DNA of 64,000 bases, taken from the NCBI GenBank assembly GCA_964485095.1, contig CAZAIB010000020.1, positions 4,349 to 68,348 of the forward strand. Direction: 5' to 3'. The notes under the pieces are model-generated. The model was not told the origin of the DNA. It searched no databases and saw only the letters and a list, made by a program, of their open reading frames with translations. Every line of letters begins with the position of its first letter. Positions within the stretch are counted from its first letter, which is position 1. Below are positions 1 through 7,812 of the stretch, piece after piece. The stretch comes from CAYNWT01 sp964485095. Lineage in GTDB: Bacteria > Planctomycetota > Planctomycetia > Planctomycetales > Planctomycetaceae. The translations under genes were made by a program, and so were the position numbers.

Positions 1-2
1 GG

Positions 3-752
3 AAACTCATTGGCGTCATTGGCCTCGGTGACCCTGTTTTTGGAATCGGTCCCCGCGATAATTGGATTGGCTGGAATGTAAGCGACCGTCGGGAACGCTT
101 GAGGAACGTTATGGACGCTTTCGTCCTTGGCGCAGTCCCACCTTATTCAAGGTTACTGTGCGGGAAGCTAATCGCCCTGCTCGCGACGAGTTCTGAAGTC
201 CGAGACGCGTTCAGGAGGAAGTACGATCGAAGGGTGTCGATTATCAGAGGCGAGAGCTTGAGTGCAAAGTTGGCACTGGTCACCACAACCTCTGCGCTGG
301 GACGCTCCTCAGTGTATAACCGGCTGAAGGATGGCGAGCGTCAGGCGTTTAAGAGTGTGGGCTTTACCCAAGGCTCCGGTGAATTCCAATTCCTGAACGG
401 CGTGTACGACTCAATGGTCGAGTACGCAGGAGACTGCCTAGTAGCCACAGCCAAACACAATGATTGGGGGACGGGCTTTCGCAACCGACGGGAAGTGGTG
501 AAGAAGTGCTTGGCGGATCTCGGGCTAAATGGCGATTGGCTCTACCACGGCATTCGCCGCGAGATCTTTGTTGCACCATTGGCTCGAAACACGCGACAGT
601 ACCTTTGTGGCGAGCACAAAAAATTGCTCTGGCATAACCGTAGCCTGGCCGACCTGTTCTCATACTTTAGAGAGAGGTGGCTTCTGCCGCGTGCTGCTCG
701 AGACCCGCGATACAGGGCGTTCTTGCGGAACGAGTATGTTCTATGGGACTAG
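3..752 (+). CDS. DruA-like DUF4338 protein, 3' part (5' end outside window)
   Basis: The open frame runs in from the left edge, so only about 249 C-terminal residues are visible; the first internal ATG at 99 is not the real start because the conserved core lies upstream of it. Seen: a GDPVFGIGPRDNWIGW segment, then RRERLRNVMDAFVLG, a pattern I recognise from the DUF4338 family named after DruA of the Druantia anti-phage system. Known of the family: DruA occurs in Druantia operons and also as stand-alone genes in islands, and its biochemical role is not settled. It ends 10 bp from the end of the convergent gene on the other strand. No DruE-type helicase is visible here, so a full Druantia system cannot be claimed. 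It could also be a stand-alone mobile-element cargo gene. Confidence 0.8.
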   Translation, partial: KLIGVIGLGDPVFGIGPRDNWIGWNVSDRRERLRNVMDAFVLGAVPPYSRLLCGKLIALLATSSEVRDAFRRKYDRRVSIIRGESLSAKLALVTTTSALGRSSVYNRLKDGERQAFKSVGFTQGSGEFQFLNGVYDSMVEYAGDCLVATAKHNDWGTGFRNRREVVKKCLADLGLNGDWLYHGIRREIFVAPLARNTRQYLCGEHKKLLWHNRSLADLFSYFRERWLLPRAARDPRYRAFLRNEYVLWD

Positions 753-762
753 CTTAGTTGCA

Positions 763-1851
763 CTAGGGATTCAGGTCTTCCACCCTGATAGTGCCGACAG
801 CTCGAAGTTTTGCCACCAATTCCTGCGACGATCCGAAGTCGATCTTCCACAGGTTCCGGCAGCCGTCGGACCAGAGGTTTGTGTTGTACTGCCTCGGAGT
901 GGCAAAGAGGACTCGTACATCCGAGTGTTGCGTGCAGAACAGCGAAATCGCCACAGCCTGAAGTTTCGAGCCGAATGGGCAGAGCGTTAGGTTCGAAGTC
1001 TCCCATCGTGCGGCGTAGATACCATCGAGTACACGAAAGGCATCCTTGTAATCGAAAGTACTGGCCTCAAGTGTGAATGCGTCGGCCGCGATGTCGTTGA
1101 TCTCACACATTGTTTCGCGGCGCCACTGGTCTGTAGGCAGATGCGGGCGACCTAGTACCCATGCGATGTTGTTCCCGGCGCTCATTAGCAGCGAGCCATC
1201 GACGTGCGTGATTGCGGCCGCACTGCGTTCCTTTCGAAAGTTTGGAAACACGATGACGGTATCGGGCAGTGCCTCTAAGTGTTCCCCGGGGAACACTGAT
1301 GATGGAGCAACATCTTGGACACCGATCTCCGTTCCCATGACTTCTTCGTTAACCCAATCCTCGCGCTTGGCTTCAAACTCAGTCAGCGTGGGGTGGTAAA
1401 CTTCAGCTTCTGAGTACAGCGTCATTAGATTCACATCTAGGGTGAAGATCGCTCGAAGTGTCCTCAGGATCAACCGCGTAGCGGCTACACTGATATCGAA
1501 AGCCACCAATAAATTTTCGCCTCCGAGGCACTCTTGAAGGTCCCCGACATAGCTGGGCGAATCACCATTCACTACCCGTACAGAATCCGACACACCGGTC
1601 AGTAGTCGATGCAACTCATCTCGGTTTTTCTTGTCGGCATCTGCGTTCGAGTCGAGCTCAACGATTATCGCCTGCTCGATTGTTGTTCGCTGTTCCGCAA
1701 GACCTCGCGCGATAGAACACGCTCTACTCTCGAACCCAGCTGCGCAAACAAAGCGGTCAATCTGCGTCGGAAGCGTCTGCAGGTCCAGCGAGGAAACGTC
1801 CGGAAGGGAGTGCAGGGTCTCTTCGAGTGTTACTTGAGAGAGTCGGCTCAT
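763..1851 (-). CDS. Unrecognised Rossmann-like partner of kinase-ATPase
   Basis: A 362-residue soluble protein starting 8 bp after the stop of the kinase-AAA gene, so almost certainly co-transcribed with it. I do not recognise a named family. Seen: two halves with alternating strand-helix patterns. The N half has CAAGFESRA (36-44), an acidic strand IIVELDSN, AFDISV (117-122) and YSEAEVYHPT (146-155); the C half has CPFGSKLQAVA (291-301) and TPRQYN. Small residues and acids at strand ends look like nucleotide- or ligand-binding loops. No signal peptide, membrane segment or zinc cluster is seen. By context it may be the sensor or effector working with the ATPase; a CARF-like or nucleotide-processing fold is possible but is inference. 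No nuclease motif (HNH, PD-ExK) is evident. Confidence 0.85.
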   Translation of the reverse strand: MSRLSQVTLEETLHSLPDVSSLDLQTLPTQIDRFVCAAGFESRACSIARGLAEQRTTIEQAIIVELDSNADADKKNRDELHRLLTGVSDSVRVVNGDSPSYVGDLQECLGGENLLVAFDISVAATRLILRTLRAIFTLDVNLMTLYSEAEVYHPTLTEFEAKREDWVNEEVMGTEIGVQDVAPSSVFPGEHLEALPDTVIVFPNFRKERSAAAITHVDGSLLMSAGNNIAWVLGRPHLPTDQWRRETMCEINDIAADAFTLEASTFDYKDAFRVLDGIYAARWETSNLTLCPFGSKLQAVAISLFCTQHSDVRVLFATPRQYNTNLWSDGCRNLWKIDFGSSQELVAKLRAVGTIRVEDLNP

Positions 1852-1859
1852 AGTATTGA

Positions 1860-4361
1860 TCAGAGTAGGTCAGGCTGGTGTTCGCCACGCGCTTGCTTCG
1901 GTTCTTGTCGCGGCCATGATTTCCAAACGCTTTCAGTAGCTTCGGCTGGACTTGTGACAAACCACTGAAACCACAACGGGTCTTTCTTCACCGCGTCGTT
2001 CTTTGCCAACGCGGCCTGAAACGCTGGCAGAAAGACACGGCGAAGTTGCCACCGCAGCGTCGTGACGTTCCCATGCCGCGACAATCCGGGCTCCATTTCA
2101 ATGAACAAGGTCCGTCGTACCAACTCCCACGCGATTTCTGCCGCAGCTGCCTCAAGCTCGTCGATAACAAACATCCCTTGCTGATCGATCTCTATCCGCG
2201 GGACTTGAGTTGGGGCTCCATTCTTCTGCCGACGACCGTGCTGCAGGATGTTTCTCGATAGCTGACCGAACGAACTAACTACGTCGTACATCTGCGGCCC
2301 AAACGGATAGTAAGTTCTTACAACTTCCAAGAGCTGACGAGACACCTTTACAATAGCTCGGTGCTGGGTGTGAGAAGGCACTTGGTCCACCGTGGATCGT
2401 GTTACGTTGCCCTCGCGAAAGATTGTGTTGTAGATGAGTAGCAGACTCGAGACATCGCCTGAGCAGAGCTGGGAAATGCACTTCATCCCATGGTATTGTC
2501 CCTCGTGCTTTCCTTTCTTCTCCAAAAGAGCCTTTGCCAGTGAGCCAGACCACTTTGATTGACCGATCAGGTTGCCTGCACGTCCTTCGAAACCCGCGGC
2601 TTGAAGCCGATTGTCCAGAAGAGCCGTGGCAAACTGCAGCGCCTGCTTTTGCTGTTTGTTGTCGTCAAGTGACAGAAACTGTTGGCCGCAGTCAATTTCG
2701 AGCCTTTCACGTGTGAGTTCGGCTGACGCCAAGAAATCGTCCGTGAGAACGGCCCCATGCTTCTCTGAAGACAACTTGAAGACATGGGATTCACGGCGTT
2801 CCCAAATCACTTGGTTGAGAATAACTTGAACAGGAGCCTTGATTCGATGGACCGAAAAGTCGTCGACCAAGAAGGCTAACGGGATCTGGCCAAATCTTGA
2901 GACGGAACTCGTCAAAAGACCAGTGAGGTCGCCCAAGAAAGGAGCGCCTGTTTGGTACTCCTGATCGAGCAGTTCTGGGTGTGGTCTGTGAAGTCCAAAG
3001 ATCTCGCTTTCAACGATCTCCAACGCTTGGTCGATTCGTTGTATACCTGACAACCTGTGGGTTCTTTCGCCGATGTCGAGAGTCCGATTGACGAACTCAA
3101 ACACGACTGTCTCAGAATTTGCACCAAAACCCCAAAATGCCTCACGATCCTCGCGACGTCCGATATGGACAAGCGTACGGAGCACCTCTCGGAGCGCGAG
3201 CATGTTGAAGTAATGTAAGATGTAAGAACGACTGCGGGCAGCGATTTCGTCACTATCCACCCAGCTCAAGCGATTCTGTAAATCCGCGCTACAGGAGATA
3301 TAGAACCCGATTAGAGGTAGTTCATCAATCTCGCTCGAAGCTCGTTCGGGATGTGCCTCAAGATGAGTCCGCAGACTGAGCCATCGCAAAATAGTGGATT
3401 TTCCGCAGCCTCTCGGCCCGGTAAGTAGACATGGGTCAGGACCTGCTACTTGGTCAAACCAAGGGCTCTTCGCGAAAAGATCAACTAAGAGCTTTGCATT
3501 TGAGATCTGATCTGCGGAGATAAATTCGAAGGGCGAACTTAGCTCGGACGCTGCAACCGACGGCGGGCGTTCGGCTCTTGTGTAGGCGTCGCGAAAGGCT
3601 GAGTACACTAGCGCGGGCTCCCGTAGTGCGATGGCAGAGTCTTCTTCCGTCATTCTCTCGATCACGGTCTTGGCGTGCGTAAGAAACCTCCGATCGCGTC
3701 GAGACAGCGCGCCTCTACCAAAACTCGTATTCCAGAGTTTTATCAAATGTCTGATAAAACTCTCGTGATCTCTCAGGTGATCTGTTTCTGTTGCCTCAGC
3801 CATGCGTCCGGTGTCAACAATCCGAATCCGGTAATCGCTATTCAAATCACCAGGCGGCGGGTCAGCGATCATCACATTTCGATCGTGTAGGTCACCGTGA
3901 AATACTCCATGATGCCGCAGCGCCCCCAACCCCGTACACATGCCGTGCACGTACGCCAGGACGAACGAAGGCGTCATCAAATGGGGACTCGATGTGACGA
4001 AGCTACTCAGCGTCTGACCTTGAACCCACTCTTCCACAAAGACTTCGACAGTAGCTTCCACCTCCCCGAGTTGTATCTTTAGCAGGCCAGCATCAATGAA
4101 TCTCGCAAAGGAAGTCGAGTCTTCAAGGACACTCGCCTTTCGTATTTCTTGGAAATACGAATTCGTTTGTCGATGTGGCCGTAGTTTGATTGCGCGGTCT
4201 CTCCCATGTGGGTCTTTACCCTTCCACACAACCGAGTAGAGGCCGCTATCGACCGGATGCGCGCCTTCAAAAGCAAACTTCGTCCCGCCAACCTGAACTT
4301 GCTCGGGCAACATTTCTTGGCTTGCCAACAAGTCCTTAATTTGAGAGTACGATATCGGCAA
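1860..4361 (-). CDS. Protein kinase fused to ORC/CDC6-like AAA ATPase
   Basis: An 833-residue two-domain protein. Residues 1-270 form a protein-kinase-like domain: a degenerate glycine loop near 38-46 (VDSGLYSVVWKG), the AIK lysine K59, catalytic loop HGDLHDRN (155-162, D157 and N162) and a metal-binding DTG (183-185) in place of DFG, so an active kinase is plausible. Residues 285-833 form a P-loop ATPase: Walker A GPRGCGKST (315-323), Walker B LAFLVDDFS (495-503), and a C-terminal helical, winged-helix-like tail resembling bacterial ORC-CDC6 family AAA ATPases. Such ATPases occur in bacterial conflict islands; the kinase fusion is what stands out. It is the first gene of a two-gene operon with the partner at 763-1851. 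Inference: ligand- or phage-triggered ATPase assembly coupled to phosphorylation. Housekeeping replication initiation is unlikely given the island setting. Confidence 0.9.
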   Translation of the reverse strand: MPISYSQIKDLLASQEMLPEQVQVGGTKFAFEGAHPVDSGLYSVVWKGKDPHGRDRAIKLRPHRQTNSYFQEIRKASVLEDSTSFARFIDAGLLKIQLGEVEATVEVFVEEWVQGQTLSSFVTSSPHLMTPSFVLAYVHGMCTGLGALRHHGVFHGDLHDRNVMIADPPPGDLNSDYRIRIVDTGRMAEATETDHLRDHESFIRHLIKLWNTSFGRGALSRRDRRFLTHAKTVIERMTEEDSAIALREPALVYSAFRDAYTRAERPPSVAASELSSPFEFISADQISNAKLLVDLFAKSPWFDQVAGPDPCLLTGPRGCGKSTILRWLSLRTHLEAHPERASSEIDELPLIGFYISCSADLQNRLSWVDSDEIAARSRSYILHYFNMLALREVLRTLVHIGRREDREAFWGFGANSETVVFEFVNRTLDIGERTHRLSGIQRIDQALEIVESEIFGLHRPHPELLDQEYQTGAPFLGDLTGLLTSSVSRFGQIPLAFLVDDFSVHRIKAPVQVILNQVIWERRESHVFKLSSEKHGAVLTDDFLASAELTRERLEIDCGQQFLSLDDNKQQKQALQFATALLDNRLQAAGFEGRAGNLIGQSKWSGSLAKALLEKKGKHEGQYHGMKCISQLCSGDVSSLLLIYNTIFREGNVTRSTVDQVPSHTQHRAIVKVSRQLLEVVRTYYPFGPQMYDVVSSFGQLSRNILQHGRRQKNGAPTQVPRIEIDQQGMFVIDELEAAAAEIAWELVRRTLFIEMEPGLSRHGNVTTLRWQLRRVFLPAFQAALAKNDAVKKDPLWFQWFVTSPAEATESVWKSWPRQEPKQARGEHQPDLL

Positions 4362-4475
4362 GACGGCTCCTTACTTTGTCTGAATATCTGTATTTCGCAG
4401 AAGGCGAGTGATAGATCAAGCAACCAAGGGAACATCACTGGTCTTGACCTGAAGCTTCAACGCGGATACTGGATT

Positions 4476-5104
4476 TCACCCGCCCACGCGGATGCACGGG
4501 CGGGTGCCCGTGTGACCTTGGCGGGATGTGGTCTCGATCCGGCAGCGTCCGAGGGGTTTTGACTCGAGGCGGAGAACGGCCGGTTCTGATTCGGACCACA
4601 CGAACCAGGACACGCTCTTCGAGATGCTGTGGTGGGGCAAGGTGGTCGCTCTTGCACGACCGGTCATCTGACTGCTAAGTCTGCCAACGGAATCTCGACG
4701 CCAACACGCCTGTAGTTTTGGAGCCAGTATTTCGGAGACGATTCGACTCTGTGATTTCGGCTGTCGAATCATCGGCTGGCGGCGGAGTCGGTGGTCGAGG
4801 AAGACTTGGTCTGTGAGTGGTTGGTCGTTGGATAAGAGTGTGGCGGTGGTCGTGCCGTAGACGATTGATTGTTCCGGGTTGCCGACGACTTTGTGGGCGG
4901 TTTCGAGGATGTGTGTGAGACGGCGTTCGCCTCGGGTGGTCACGAACTGGACGATCGACCGGTTCGCGTCGAAGGCTTGGTGCAGGGCGTAGATGCGGAT
5001 CTTGCGTTCGATGCTCTCGATGTCCTTGGCGGTTTGGATGCGTTCGGTTGCGTTGTCGAGCTCAATGCAAGTACGCAGGCTCGCAGGCGGATTCGGCGGC
5101 TTGG
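4476..5104 (-). pseudogene. Decayed minus-strand ORF, family unknown
   Basis: A minus-strand frame is open from just inside the end of the preceding gene (about 5104) to 4476. The first 110 codons look coding, with a helical segment reading TERIQTAKDIESIERK and then ALHQAFDANRSIVQFV, but there is no ATG until 4943, in the middle of the coding-looking part. After about codon 115 the composition turns Arg/Ser/Trp-rich and loses coding character. This pattern suits a gene that has lost its start and been frameshifted at its 3' end. No family was recognised. The first in-frame GTG could still make a short product. If not a remnant, this is a roughly 630 bp region with no clear gene. Confidence 0.3.
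4477..4506. repeat. Perfect 9-bp inverted repeat, hairpin
   Basis: CACCCGCCC (4477-4485) is followed after 12 bases by its exact complement GGGCGGGTG (4498-4506). It lies upstream of the kinase-ATPase gene and at the 3' end of a decayed minus-strand ORF. There is no T-tract, so it is either a weak terminator or a dispersed palindromic unit of this genome. Confidence 0.5.
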
Positions 5105-5109
5105 ACTGG

Positions 5110-5571
5110 TCAACGTTTCATGGTCACGGCTACATACTGCCGTATTGCCTCGCGGACGATGTGGTTGATTGGTTTACCCGAGCGGTTGGCCAGGATTCTC
5201 AGATGTCCTGCATCTTCAATGGTCAGTTGGTTCGCAGGCCACCGATAGCTCGCTCGGCTCTGAAGCCATGACTGGGCAGAACGAATGTCAGCGTCGCTCT
5301 GTTCAGAGACCAACTGCTGAATCTTTGATTCGAAGTCCTCGGAATCAAGATCATCGTCAATGGCTGCTCCAAGCAGAAAGATCCGCAGCGATGAACGGTA
5401 TAGCAGAAGAGCAACCTCAGCGTGGCTCTTGTTGACCGTGGGGACACTGAGCCGACCGGCAATCTCTCGCAGTACTTTGCGGGAGTGGTCAGCGATCAGG
5501 GCATCAATAAAGGCCTCTTTCTGATCAACAAAGTTGTCGTACTCACGTCGAAGCGTTTTCGCGTTGAGCAT
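5110..5571 (-). CDS. Small soluble protein, possible ribbon-helix-helix end
   Basis: About 153 residues from the ATG at 5571, which has an AGGA ribosome site just upstream; an in-frame ATG at 5727 would add 52 residues of low-complexity, non-conserved look. The protein is mostly helical and charged. The last 38 residues read as a strand followed by two helices (LTIEDAGHLRILANRSGKP then INHIVREAIRQYV), which resembles a CopG/RHH DNA-binding unit, though such a C-terminal position is less usual. No other domain was recognised. It lies in the integrase-bearing island and is divergent from the small zinc-ribbon gene, so a role as an island regulator is possible but unproven. Confidence 0.55.
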   Translation of the reverse strand: MLNAKTLRREYDNFVDQKEAFIDALIADHSRKVLREIAGRLSVPTVNKSHAEVALLLYRSSLRIFLLGAAIDDDLDSEDFESKIQQLVSEQSDADIRSAQSWLQSRASYRWPANQLTIEDAGHLRILANRSGKPINHIVREAIRQYVAVTMKR

Positions 5572-5875
5572 GCTGTCCTGAAGCCGTAAGCGGATGCGGA
5601 CGACATCGGACAATCGCACTGGTCTAGCGTTTTCGCCATTGTCCGGGCAGGGACGTTCCCGCAACCGATCGTGAGACTCAGGGGACACAGAACCAGAGTG
5701 CCCGAAGTCTTGCTGATCGGCAAGCAAAACGATGGCACAGTTACAAACTCAGCAGAGTTCTTGCGCAACTCGTTAAGCGCCTGGCATCCTTCCTCGCCTT
5801 TGCCTGTCGGCAGAGGTGCTGCTCGTTTCGCACGAGTGGCATACGTCAGTGTCTTTGACATCGAAGGAGGAGAAC

Positions 5876-6082
5876 ATGCTTGTTGACCAAAGTGATGGTG
5901 CCTGCCGCGAATGCGGCGGCCAGCTGGAAATCGTGGATGCCGACGACTGTACGATGGACGTCCAATGCACCGAATGCGACGAAGCCTACACAGTAGAGCC
6001 GGATGCGTTCGGAGATGGATGCGTCATCTACTACATCCCGTTCATGGTGGAGTTGCAGTTTGGTCCGGCAGAGGAGGATTGA
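5876..6082 (+). CDS. 68-residue double-CxxC zinc-ribbon protein
   Basis: The start at 5876 is set by an excellent ribosome site (AAGGAGG, 5864-5870) six bases upstream; the frame is open further upstream but that part is not coding-like. The 68-residue acidic product has paired cysteines C10/C13 and C31/C34, spaced as in a single zinc ribbon, plus C25 and C49. It ends with an aromatic stretch CVIYYIPFMVEL. No catalytic domain is present. The next gene starts two bases after its stop, so the two form a small operon within the island. Function unknown; small zinc ribbons of this kind are common cargo of planctomycete integrated elements (inference from memory). Confidence 0.75.
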   Translation: MLVDQSDGACRECGGQLEIVDADDCTMDVQCTECDEAYTVEPDAFGDGCVIYYIPFMVELQFGPAEED

Positions 6083-6084
6083 AA

Positions 6085-6330
6085 TTGGATCCTCAACAAA
6101 CATGGACCGCCATGCTCGATGCCCTTGAACGGAAGCAGTGGGAACCAGCCAAGGAGCTTGCTGATGCCCTCTACGATTGGCTCGGCAAGGGCGGCTTCCC
6201 GCCGACCACGATTGGAGCAAAGAGTATCGGCAAACGTTGGCATACCGCAGTTGCACAGTTCGTCTGTCTCGCTGTTGCCAGCAAAGTCCACGACATCAGG
6301 AAGAGAAGGAATCGTCGCTCGAAGACCTGA
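6085..6330 (+). CDS. 81-residue hypothetical island protein, TTG start
   Basis: The start is a TTG at 6085, chosen because GGAGGA sits 7-8 bases upstream and because the frame before it overlaps the preceding gene out of phase. The product is soluble and helical with conserved-looking aromatic/acid pairs (DALERKQWEPAKELADAL) and a basic C-terminal tail KRRNRRSK. No domain was recognised; the WEPAKELADALYDWLGKGGFPP stretch resembles short proteins seen beside similar zinc-ribbon genes, hinting at a conserved pair. It is followed at once by a strong hairpin terminator at 6336-6361. Confidence 0.7.
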   Translation: MDPQQTWTAMLDALERKQWEPAKELADALYDWLGKGGFPPTTIGAKSIGKRWHTAVAQFVCLAVASKVHDIRKRRNRRSKT

Positions 6331-6335
6331 CAACC

Positions 6336-6361
6336 GGCCCCACACAAGATTGTGTGGGGCC
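6336..6361. terminator. Hairpin terminator between convergent genes
   Basis: GGCCCCACAC (6336-6345), a six-base loop AAGATT and the exact complement GTGTGGGGCC (6352-6361), followed on the plus strand by GCTGTTTCT. It lies 5 bp after the plus-strand stop at 6330 and 25 bp from the end of the minus-strand gene at 6386, so it can serve both directions. Confidence 0.75.
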
Positions 6362-6385
6362 GCTGTTTCTCAATCTGTAGTGCCG

Positions 6386-6850
6386 CTAGCCTTTGTTCTT
6401 GAGGCCGTCCACAAAAGCCTCAAGGTCGGACCATTCTTCGATCACAGCTTCGTCAAAGGCAGTGTCGGTGTTCCCTCCCCACGCACCCGTGAGGAGGTAA
6501 ACCTTGCCGCTTTCGAGACATAGCGTATAGCCATACCCGCTACCATCGACTGCGAGTACAAACAGCCGTCGATCAATCAGATCCTGACACTGCTCAGTCT
6601 GCGTGTACTCGACCTCCAGGTCCGCGGCACTCAAGGGGTCACAACCTGTAGCAAGTCGGTACCCGTCACCATCAGGACAGCAGCTTTCCAGCCAACGCGT
6701 CACGATTGGCTCTCTTTCGAAGAACTCACTCACATGTGACGAGAACCTGTTCACGGGTACCACATTGATAGAGCACCCATTGCTCTGTACCTGTACCAGT
6801 GGGATTAGATGAGTCTCGAGTTGTTGTAGAACAGACATAGGTTTCTCCAA
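6386..6850 (-). CDS. SUKH/SMI1-KNR4-like possible immunity protein
   Basis: A 154-residue acidic cytosolic protein that could also start four codons later at an internal ATG. The C half has an alternating strand pattern with LFVLAVDGSGYGYTLCLE, then VYLLTGAWGG and a terminal helix EEWSDLEAFVDGL. This resembles the SMI1/KNR4 (SUKH) fold, a superfamily largely made of immunity proteins of polymorphic toxins. The assignment rests on pattern only. Its start lies 2 bp after the stop of the secreted Cys-rich protein, so the two are translationally coupled in the order toxin then immunity. Without the neighbour I would call it a SUKH-like protein of unknown role. Confidence 0.6.
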   Translation of the reverse strand: MEKPMSVLQQLETHLIPLVQVQSNGCSINVVPVNRFSSHVSEFFEREPIVTRWLESCCPDGDGYRLATGCDPLSAADLEVEYTQTEQCQDLIDRRLFVLAVDGSGYGYTLCLESGKVYLLTGAWGGNTDTAFDEAVIEEWSDLEAFVDGLKNKG

Positions 6851-6852
6851 GG

Positions 6853-7812
6853 CTAGCAGTCCTTTTTCTTACATGCTTCTGTTTTTCCCGGACAGCACTT
6901 CTTTCGGACCGCGTCAGCTTTATTGTCGAGCTTATCCCATTCCCCTTTGCTGAGCCCGATATCGCAGCCTTTGGCCTTGCATCCTGCGAAACCACCCGGC
7001 CGCGGGATTTTCTTCTTGTTTTTCGAAGTGTTTCCATAGTCAACATCGTCAGGGTGAATCGAGGGGCAGGTATTCTTCAGATCGTCTTTCCAGATCGCAT
7101 CGAGTGCTTTCTTCAGATCGGCTTCAGTCGGAAGCTTATCGCCATTCGCCTCTTTCCACTTCGTGCACCACATCTCCCAAATATCTTTCGATGTGATCCA
7201 GTCACCATCCGGGCCCCGTCCATGCAGACCATTCTTAAGTCGATGACAGTCTTTTGGTAGAACGGTTCCCCATTTTGCGTCATCGACCTCGATCTCATCG
7301 ATTAGGGCTTTTTGCTCTGCTTCGACTTTCCCCTTATTAGCTTCCTCCGTGGCCTTGTTATCCTCTTTTATCTTCTCGTTAATTTCTGCAATGAGTTCTT
7401 TGAGGCACGTGCTTTCATTTGACGGCAAGCCATGATGCCATTCCCAGTCAATATCGCAGACCTTGTCACACCACGATGGGTCATCAACAGAGATAACCGT
7501 CGTGGACATCGTGAGACCACCGACTGGTAAAGAACCAATCGTCATTCGGTATGCTTGGCTCATGTCCATGAAGTTCAGGACGGTGAATTCGACCGAGACG
7601 CACTCTGGATCCTTCGCTACGTGCACCGTAAAGAACTCCCCGTCTGGGAAGACCTTCGTTTGGGCTGTGGCCCCGCATGCACAGGGAGCGATGGACGCGC
7701 CGCCTGTTTGAATGGCGCTTAAAGGCACCGTTTCTGGAATCGGTTCGAGGAGCGGTTCTTGTGCAAAGACCGAGCCGCAAAGAAGTACGGCAAGGGAAAG
7801 GAAGCGACGCAT
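6853..7812 (-). CDS. Secreted Cys-rich protein, possible toxin
   Basis: A 319-residue exported protein. Signal peptide MRRFLSLAVLLCGSVFA with likely cleavage after residue 17. An N-terminal beta-rich part (20-130) holds several cysteines (PCACG near 43-47, a WCDKVCDIDW segment near 115). A Lys/Glu-rich, likely coiled-coil stretch follows (about 135-190), then a C-terminal region with a Trp/Lys-rich part and a cysteine-dense tail (GCKAKGC, KKCCPG, CKKKDC). No known enzyme motif was recognised. Because the next gene is a coupled SUKH-like protein, a toxin role for the C-terminal 120 residues is a reasonable hypothesis. The many cysteines suggest a disulfide-stabilised extracellular or periplasmic protein. 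It could equally be a structural envelope protein. Confidence 0.7.
   Translation of the reverse strand: MRRFLSLAVLLCGSVFAQEPLLEPIPETVPLSAIQTGGASIAPCACGATAQTKVFPDGEFFTVHVAKDPECVSVEFTVLNFMDMSQAYRMTIGSLPVGGLTMSTTVISVDDPSWCDKVCDIDWEWHHGLPSNESTCLKELIAEINEKIKEDNKATEEANKGKVEAEQKALIDEIEVDDAKWGTVLPKDCHRLKNGLHGRGPDGDWITSKDIWEMWCTKWKEANGDKLPTEADLKKALDAIWKDDLKNTCPSIHPDDVDYGNTSKNKKKIPRPGGFAGCKAKGCDIGLSKGEWDKLDNKADAVRKKCCPGKTEACKKKDC

Noticed and set aside
4869..5168. Plus-strand frame of 99 codons with Asp/Val-rich sequence
   Set aside because: Opposite the coding-looking part of the decayed minus-strand ORF; no ribosome site.
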